A stretch of DNA of 10,360 nucleotides from Methanosarcinaceae archaeon. GTDB lineage: Archaea; Halobacteriota; Methanosarcinia; Methanosarcinales; Methanosarcinaceae. The stretch lies in assembly GCA_030655675.1 (NCBI GenBank), contig JAUSPM010000176.1, positions 1 through 10,360 of the forward strand. Reading direction: 5' to 3'. Below the pieces are notes generated by a model. The model worked only from the letters and a program-made list of their open reading frames with translations. It was not told the origin of the DNA and did no database searches. The translations under genes were made by a program, and so were the position numbers. The number at the start of each line of letters is the position of its first letter. Positions within the stretch are counted from its first letter, which is position 1. Below, piece by piece: positions 5,758 through 10,360 of the stretch.

Positions 5758-5792
5758 AGGTTTTTGTTTATCTGGTGCAGCGTTGTTGTGCA
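5758..5792 (+). repeat. Dispersed repeat, copy 3 (truncated by IS66)
   Basis: GGTTTTTGTTTATCTGGTGC and what follows match the first 35 bp of copy 1, including the 17-nt hairpin TGCA...TGCA at 5776-5792. The match stops exactly where the IS66 terminal repeat begins at 5793. It has the same orientation as copy 1, opposite to copy 2. No gene precedes it on the plus strand. Confidence 0.75.
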
Positions 5793-5806
5793 GTAACTAT
5801 TCAGCC
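5793..5806 (+). repeat. IS66 terminal inverted repeat (transposase 3' side)
   Basis: GTAACTATTCAGCC. It abuts the hairpin of dispersed repeat copy 3 on its outer side. Confidence 0.85.
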
Positions 5807-5866
5807 TGTCCTAAATTCGCTTAAAGCATTCAGTTTCTTCACTTGATAGCATCAATTAACATCCAC

Positions 5867-7306
5867 TTATTCAATTGGTAAAACTGGAACAAATGGCTTT
5901 CCATTAAATACTGCTACAATTGCATCAATAACCGAAATCTTATTCTTCTTCACAGTGGAGATGTACCCTCTAATGCGGCAAAAAGAACGTGCACCCTGAT
6001 TACTTCTAAAAGTACCTGATATTTTCTGTTGCACTTTCATCATTCTGACATCCCTCTCTGCTTGATTATTCTCAAATGGGACTTCAAAGTTATGCATAAA
6101 CCTTAGAATATCATCTTTATAGTCTATGAAACGATCCAACAAATTTTTCGATTTTGTCTGTTTCTTTCTACCACGTTTCTTTAATTGTGTATCAAAATCT
6201 AAATGCGGCGGATTTTCTTCAAGTCCCTTTTTAGTGATGCAGCCATAACTCTGTTCAAAATCTTCAATCTGTTTGGCATTCAAATAATCAGACGTTTCTC
6301 TAGTTTCATCCACACATGCTTTAATAACAAGAAGCAAATCCGCCATCTTCCCCGACCATTTTTGTCCCTCATTTTCAGTGATAAATGTTAATTCCCTTAA
6401 GAGATGAGCATTGCAAATTCCATGATCGCAGTGATATCTGTAGTACGCTTTCCAGAAATCATGAACTATAACACCATTATAATTTGGTAGAATACCCATG
6501 TCATTCATAGCTTCAGAACCTCTTTTTTGATGAATGAAATAATATGTCATTTTAGAAGTACATGCTACATGAAGCCAATTACGTATTCCATTTATTTTCG
6601 ACCCCGTTTCATCACAATGGATGACAGGGGATTGTTTCAAAGCGCTCTTGATCTCATTATCAAATTGTTCAAGTCCTTCAAAACATTTGTTTTCGGCCCT
6701 GATTAAAGTAGCAGGACTTATTTCACATCCGTAGAAATCAGATAATAATTCACAACTACGATCATAGGGAAGGAGCTGGTAATCGTGCAAGTAGACTGCT
6801 AAAGATCCTAGTCGTGGACCATATTGAGTAGGCTGAGTTACACCATCAGGAAATTCAGCTTTGCTAATATGACTACACTTTGGACACGATTTTATTTCAG
6901 CACGGTGTTCAGTTGATCTGAGTTTGATAAGTGGTATGTCAAAAGTCTGTCTTGTTTCATAGCCTTTAGACTCTTCTTTTTCAAGAATTGTGCCACAATT
7001 GCTACATTGATGTACCTTATGAATTATGGTTTCATCAGGATTATCAACCATCCTTAATGTTGTCCCAAGGTGACCTTTTTGGCCTCCTACCTTCTTGCCA
7101 CTCTTTTCACGTGTACTTTTTATCGTGGGTTTTTTGGTTGAATATGCATCAGTCGAAGGTGGTTTGCTGCTATTACGACTGTTTTTGTTAAGTTGATCCT
7201 CTAATGATTTGATGCGTTCTTCAAATTTGGCAATAAGATGTTCTATTAAATCGATAACTGCATCGGGACCAGTTTCATAAATTGCAAGAATCTCTTCACG
7301 TTCCAT
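5867..7306 (-). CDS. IS66-family transposase
   Basis: 479 aa, full length for a single-ORF IS66 transposase. It cuts and joins the element ends through a DDE active site. Seen: an N-terminal leucine-zipper-like helix (about 18-40); a Ser/Lys-rich segment NSSKPPSTD (45-53), typical of the family; GGQKGH (74-79); a zinc-finger-like pair CX2C (101-104) and CX2C (141-144); then the catalytic Asp232 in HCDETGSK, Asp283 in VHDFWKAYY, and Glu417 in NNQAERD. The C-terminal FRSNQGARSFCRIRGYIST region (433-451) is also family-typical. The frame is unbroken. The ATG at 7306 has GAGGGG (complement of 7313-7318) 6 nt upstream, a good ribosome site. It lies inside clear terminal repeats. No passenger gene is present. 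Confidence 0.95.
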   Translation of the reverse strand: MEREEILAIYETGPDAVIDLIEHLIAKFEERIKSLEDQLNKNSRNSSKPPSTDAYSTKKPTIKSTREKSGKKVGGQKGHLGTTLRMVDNPDETIIHKVHQCSNCGTILEKEESKGYETRQTFDIPLIKLRSTEHRAEIKSCPKCSHISKAEFPDGVTQPTQYGPRLGSLAVYLHDYQLLPYDRSCELLSDFYGCEISPATLIRAENKCFEGLEQFDNEIKSALKQSPVIHCDETGSKINGIRNWLHVACTSKMTYYFIHQKRGSEAMNDMGILPNYNGVIVHDFWKAYYRYHCDHGICNAHLLRELTFITENEGQKWSGKMADLLLVIKACVDETRETSDYLNAKQIEDFEQSYGCITKKGLEENPPHLDFDTQLKKRGRKKQTKSKNLLDRFIDYKDDILRFMHNFEVPFENNQAERDVRMMKVQQKISGTFRSNQGARSFCRIRGYISTVKKNKISVIDAIVAVFNGKPFVPVLPIE

Positions 7307-7425
7307 GTCAATCCCCTCAGATTAATGGATAAATTAGATAGCATCGAATTATAATTTATGAGGAAGTCATTGTATATTGATTTTTCGGTTTTGGTCTTTT
7401 TTGAAGAGTAAACAGTTTATGGGGT
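7307..7425 (-). promoter_or_regulatory. IS66 left end with transposase leader
   Basis: About 120 bp between the transposase start and the terminal repeat. It holds GAGGGG as ribosome site (7313-7318) and A/T-rich DNA (about 7331-7360) that can supply a TATA element such as TTATAATT. It contains no accessory ORF. Confidence 0.45.
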
Positions 7426-7439
7426 GGCTGAATAGTTAC
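7426..7439 (-). repeat. IS66 terminal inverted repeat (transposase 5' side)
   Basis: Plus strand GGCTGAATAGTTAC, the exact complement of 5793-5806. The next base begins the far end of dispersed repeat copy 2. Confidence 0.85.
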
Positions 7440-7440
7440 A

Positions 7441-7600
7441 CATATACTATTAAAAATAGTGGAATACGCTGAAAGCGATTGAAAATTCGATGTGTATGCA
7501 GGGCAACGCCGCGCTACACGCGCGTGGTATAATCGTTTTTATCATGAACTAATTGAACACTCTGCACCATGATGGTGCACTGTATCTAAACAAAAACGAA
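7441..7600 (-). repeat. Dispersed repeat, copy 2 (full length, inverted)
   Basis: About 160 bp, reading on the minus strand from 7600 to 7441. It has the same GTTTTTGTTTAG start, the same 17-nt hairpin position (here a perfect 7-bp stem TGCACCA/TGGTGCA, 7563-7579), the identical 19-bp block (7531-7549) and the identical 31-bp block (7476-7506 area). It follows iorB as copy 1 follows the signal peptidase gene. Its far end abuts the IS66 terminal repeat. Confidence 0.85.
7590..7596 (-). terminator. Oligo-T tract after iorB
   Basis: On the minus strand, GTTTTTG begins about 50 bp after the iorB stop, at the start of repeat copy 2, mirroring the signal peptidase case. Confidence 0.35.
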
Positions 7601-7648
7601 CTATATAGTGCAATTAATCTAAGCGTTCGCGATGATTGTCTTAAATAA

Positions 7649-8227
7649 TTACATCTGAGCTCTGCCAAGTTCAAATGCCCTTACATTAATATCCACGGTT
7701 TTTGGCGGAACCATCCCTTTTATACAATCGATCAATAATTCCTTGCTCATAGGAAGGTAATTAGATGCTGCACCAACCATAACAACATTCATCGTCTGCG
7801 GATGTCCTGCCTCCATCGCAAGTTCAGATGCATTGAATGCAATAACCTTGTGAGTAGTTCTAAGTGTTCCCACAATTTCCGCTACCGCAGGATATTCTTC
7901 CCCGCCTGATGTTACTGTTATTGGAAAAACAGGTTCTGTGTTCATAATAACAACACCATCCCCGGAAAGAGAATCGATATACCGCAATGCTTCTGCAGGT
8001 TCAAGTGCAAGAAGTACATCAGCCCCATGCAGCGGAATCATTGAACCCAATTCACACCCCAACCTGATATGGTTTACAACAGAGCCACCACGCTGAGCCA
8101 TGCCATGTGTTTCTGCTGCACGTATTGGAATTCCTTCCAAAACTGCAGCCTTTCCTATAATATCGGATGCGAGAATAGCACCCTGCCCACCCACACCGGA
8201 AATTACAAGGTCCAATTTCACACTCAT
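7649..8227 (-). CDS. iorB: Indolepyruvate:ferredoxin oxidoreductase, beta subunit
   Basis: 192 aa, normal for the family. It is the small subunit of the arylpyruvate ferredoxin oxidoreductase and corresponds to the gamma domain of the 2-oxoacid oxidoreductase superfamily. Seen: the N-terminal VISGVGGQGAILASDIIGKA (8-27), a glycine-rich signature of this domain; AAETHGMAQRGGSVVNHIR (37-55), also characteristic; and LLALEPAEALRY (92-103). With IorA it oxidises arylpyruvates to aryl-CoA and CO2, reducing ferredoxin. In methanogens it can run in reverse to build aromatic amino acids from aryl acids (known of the family, not shown here). The ATG overlaps the iorA stop by 4 bp (ATGA), and GAGGTGG (complement of 8232-8238) gives a strong ribosome site, so translational coupling is likely. 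It is the last gene of the operon in view. Confidence 0.94.
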   Translation of the reverse strand: MSVKLDLVISGVGGQGAILASDIIGKAAVLEGIPIRAAETHGMAQRGGSVVNHIRLGCELGSMIPLHGADVLLALEPAEALRYIDSLSGDGVVIMNTEPVFPITVTSGGEEYPAVAEIVGTLRTTHKVIAFNASELAMEAGHPQTMNVVMVGAASNYLPMSKELLIDCIKGMVPPKTVDINVRAFELGRAQM

Positions 8228-10080
8228 TTTCCCACCTCAAAAATCGAAATCGCATCAAATTTACATATCTGGGCACATACCCCACATCCAGTGCAAAGTG
8301 CAGTGATCTTCGAATGCTTGCCCTTTGCATCAAACTCAATTGCAGGACAACCAAATTTTACACACTGTTTGCATCCGGTACATTTCTCAACATCGACTAC
8401 ATACGGTTTGTGTTTGATACCCAACCGTCTCGCATTAATTACGCATGCCTGTTCTGCAATAACAACGGACGTCCCCTCGTATTCTTTCGCACGTTTGAAC
8501 GTCTCCTCTGTTGCTTTGCGATTATAAGCATCAACAACTTCTACGAACTCCGCACCAAGACCTCGACAAAGTTTCTCGATCGATATTTCAACTGTCGGTT
8601 CTCCGGTTGCAGTCATTCCCATGCCTGGATTCGGCTGATGTCCTGTCATGGCAGTTACGCGATTGTCAAGTATTGTAACAGTGATATTTGCTTTATTGTA
8701 AACCGCATTCATCAACCCATTCATACCAGTATGGAAAAAAGTTGAATCACCAATAGAACAACATATAGGACGTGATTCGCCTGCATGATAAATGCCTGAT
8801 GCAAGCGTTATGCTCGAACCCATACAAAGAGTTGTTTCCACAGTACCGCTCTGGACACCAAGGGTATAACACCCGATATCACTTGGATACACCGCATCGT
8901 TACCAAATACTTTTTTCATTGAATGGTACACAGCCCTGTGCGAACATCCCGGACACATCGCTGGCGGACGAAGTGGAAGTTCGATATTAACCACATTCCC
9001 TACATCCATTTTAGAATCTGCAATATTTTCAGTTGCAATATTTGCAGGCTTTGATTTGTCCTGAATACCAAATGCATTTGCTATTGCGTTCTCACAAAGT
9101 TCAACATTCAATTCCCCATTCCTTGAAACAAGATCTCCTGTTTTCCCGATTATTCTGGTATCCGACCCAACATCATTTGCAATTATCTTGACTCTATCCT
9201 CAACAACCGGTTCAAGTTCCTCAATAACAAGAACAGTATCTGCATGTTTAAGCATCTTCTTTATCAAACCCTGTGGGACAGGATATGTGCTAATTTTTAA
9301 AAATGATACATCAATCCCAAGATTCTGAATAGCCTCCTTTGTATACACAGATGCAATTCCAGACGCAATTATTCCAATCTTCGATCCATTGCTTAATGTG
9401 AGTTCATTCCACAGTGAATCTTCCAGTTCTTTTGTAATACTATCCTGAATGCTAAGAAGATGAGTATGCCTAACACGTGCGTTCTTAGGAAGCATTACCC
9501 ACCTGTCTATAAGTTTCTCAAAATGCGCAGGTGGTCTGTTTTTAACTATCTCACCAGGCTTGACATCAGATTTTCCATGCGAGATGCGTGTTGTCGGTCG
9601 GAATATTACAGGTATCTCGAATTTCTCGGATAATTTAAAAGCATAAGGAATCATATCCTTTGCTTCCTGTATTGTAGAAGGATCGAGACACGGTACGAGT
9701 GAAAATTCCGCATACTTACGGGAATCCTGCTCGTTCTGGGATGAGTGGCATGAGGGATCATCTGCAACAATTATGACCATACCGCCTTTTACACCTGTAT
9801 AGGCAAGTGTCATCAATGGATCGGCTGCAACATTGAGTCCTACATGCTTCATGGTAACAACGGAACGCACACCTGCCCATGCAGCACCTGCCGCCACTTC
9901 CATTGCCACTTTTTCGTTCACTGACCATTCAACATAGAAGTTCCTCTCGTCCATTCTTGACAATGTGTCAATGATCTCGGATGACGGCGTGCCTGGGTAT
10001 CCAGATATAACCTGTGCACCACCTTCCACAATTCCCCGCGCTATTGCGACATTACCAAGCATATACTCACGTGTGCTCAT
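8224..10080 (-). CDS. iorA: Indolepyruvate:ferredoxin oxidoreductase, alpha subunit
   Basis: 618 aa, normal for IorA. It is the thiamine-diphosphate subunit that decarboxylates indolepyruvate and other arylpyruvates and passes electrons to ferredoxin. Domains: an N-terminal pyrimidine-binding domain (about 1-180) with GYPGTPSSE (27-35) and VNEKVAMEVAAGAA (54-67); a middle domain (about 230-335); and a thiamine-diphosphate domain (about 370-545) with MCPGCSHR (375-382), GDSTFFHTG (444-452) and LDN (471-473), which forms the metal/diphosphate site. A C-terminal ferredoxin-like domain has Cys567/570/573/578 (CX2CX2CX4CP) and Cys596/599/602/606 (CX2CX2CX3C), enough for two 4Fe-4S clusters. The first motif is one residue longer than the classic CX2CX2CX3CP. 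The ATG at 10080 has GGAGAT (complement of 10085-10090) 4 nt upstream. First gene of iorAB; no aryl-CoA ligase lies beside it in this window. Confidence 0.96.
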   Translation of the reverse strand: MSTREYMLGNVAIARGIVEGGAQVISGYPGTPSSEIIDTLSRMDERNFYVEWSVNEKVAMEVAAGAAWAGVRSVVTMKHVGLNVAADPLMTLAYTGVKGGMVIIVADDPSCHSSQNEQDSRKYAEFSLVPCLDPSTIQEAKDMIPYAFKLSEKFEIPVIFRPTTRISHGKSDVKPGEIVKNRPPAHFEKLIDRWVMLPKNARVRHTHLLSIQDSITKELEDSLWNELTLSNGSKIGIIASGIASVYTKEAIQNLGIDVSFLKISTYPVPQGLIKKMLKHADTVLVIEELEPVVEDRVKIIANDVGSDTRIIGKTGDLVSRNGELNVELCENAIANAFGIQDKSKPANIATENIADSKMDVGNVVNIELPLRPPAMCPGCSHRAVYHSMKKVFGNDAVYPSDIGCYTLGVQSGTVETTLCMGSSITLASGIYHAGESRPICCSIGDSTFFHTGMNGLMNAVYNKANITVTILDNRVTAMTGHQPNPGMGMTATGEPTVEISIEKLCRGLGAEFVEVVDAYNRKATEETFKRAKEYEGTSVVIAEQACVINARRLGIKHKPYVVDVEKCTGCKQCVKFGCPAIEFDAKGKHSKITALCTGCGVCAQICKFDAISIFEVGK

Positions 10081-10130
10081 GTTGATCTCCTAATATTTTG
10101 ATGATGGGCATTTATTATAAATATTTCTTA
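10081..10130 (-). promoter_or_regulatory. iorAB promoter and ribosome binding site
   Basis: On the minus strand, TATTTATAAT (complement of 10114-10123) lies 34-43 bp before the iorA ATG. GGAGATC (complement of 10084-10090) lies just upstream of the start. Transcription starting about 25 bp after the TATA box would leave a short leader. Confidence 0.55.
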
Positions 10131-10360
10131 TATGTCCACTAAAATTATAAGTCTTTGTTTAGCAGTTTTTGACGCCAAGTCGAACCGCCGCAGGCGGCAC
10201 GCCCCATTGTCATCAATGAAATCTTCCCCTGTTCGCATTTAATGGACAAAATGATTTGTATGATAAATATTGTGCGCCATTTTCGCGGAATCGATAGATT
10301 TTAATTTAAAATTATGTATTATTATATTATTAATCCGACCAATGTGAATAATTGCATACG
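10131..10360. other. Non-coding A/T-rich DNA upstream of iorA
   Basis: About 230 bp to the right edge without a supported gene. A G/C-rich hairpin CCGCC-GCA-GGCGG (10185-10197) stands out. A closely similar hairpin, read on the opposite strand, lies at 3164-3177. The last 60 bp are almost all A/T and may hold a promoter for a gene beyond the edge. No box-like origin site was seen here. Confidence 0.4.

Larger units (their letters stand above)
5793..7439 (-). mobile_element. Complete IS66-family insertion sequence
   Basis: 1647 bp, bounded by a perfect 14-bp terminal inverted repeat GTAACTATTCAGCC (5793-5806, and complement at 7426-7439). It begins with GTAA as IS66 ends usually do. It contains a single transposase gene and no separate tnpA/tnpB accessory ORFs, like the ISBst12-type subgroup of IS66. 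IS66 elements usually make 8-bp target duplications, but the flanks here, GTTGTGCA (5785-5792) and ACATATAC (7440-7447), do not match. The transposase and ends look intact, so it may still be mobile. Confidence 0.88.

Noticed and set aside
8069..8745. Plus-strand open frames opposite iorA and iorB
   Set aside because: They are antisense to frames with clear thiamine-diphosphate and ferredoxin motifs, and their products look random.
10150..10165. Possible fourth copy of the dispersed repeat (GTCTTTGTTTAGCAG)
   Set aside because: Only about 12 bases resemble the repeat start. Neither the 17-nt hairpin nor the conserved blocks follow.

Overview
The window looks like chromosomal DNA of a methanogenic archaeon, probably of the order Methanosarcinales; a methylotrophic Methanosarcinaceae genus such as Methanococcoides or Methanolobus is plausible but unproven. 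The markers are archaeal or methanogen-type: a DNA polymerase D small subunit, an Orc1/Cdc6 initiator, a DUF2115-like protein, a Taw1 wyosine enzyme, an ER-type Ser/His signal peptidase, and an IorAB arylpyruvate:ferredoxin oxidoreductase. Intergenic DNA is very A/T rich, with TATA-like promoters and oligo-T ends.

Layout from left to right. A 5' fragment of taw1 (minus strand) runs off the left edge. Next comes the PolD small subunit (minus), with a long Asn/Ser/Leu-rich insert and three 11-bp tandem repeats just upstream of its start. A divergent signal peptidase I gene (plus) follows. A 369-bp convergent gap then holds one copy of a dispersed repeat and a run of hairpins. orc1/cdc6 (minus) comes next. 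The 650 bp upstream of it is a convincing replication origin: five origin-recognition-box-like sites (four in one direction, one inverted) flank about 200 bp of nearly pure A/T. Then come a small DUF2115-like gene (minus, TTG start), a complete 1647-bp IS66-family element with an intact DDE transposase, a second full copy of the dispersed repeat, and finally the overlapping iorA-iorB operon (minus) with its own promoter region up to the right edge.

How the genes relate. orc1, the origin and the PolD small subunit form a replication neighbourhood: initiator, its binding sites, and a subunit of the replicative polymerase. IorAB belongs to aromatic amino acid and aryl-acid metabolism, and Taw1 to tRNA-Phe modification; neither is linked to the origin except by position. 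The IS66 element and the dispersed repeats mark the part of the origin flank that has been rearranged.

The least explained content is the dispersed repeat. It has two near-complete copies (about 155 bp, inverted to each other across the origin) and one truncated copy cut off by the IS66 end. The copies share two perfectly conserved blocks and a 17-nt hairpin whose arms show a compensatory base-pair change. The IS66 element has no target-site duplication, and its two ends abut two different copies of this repeat in opposite orientation, which suggests recombination after insertion. No CRISPR array, tRNA, rRNA or defence system was seen.
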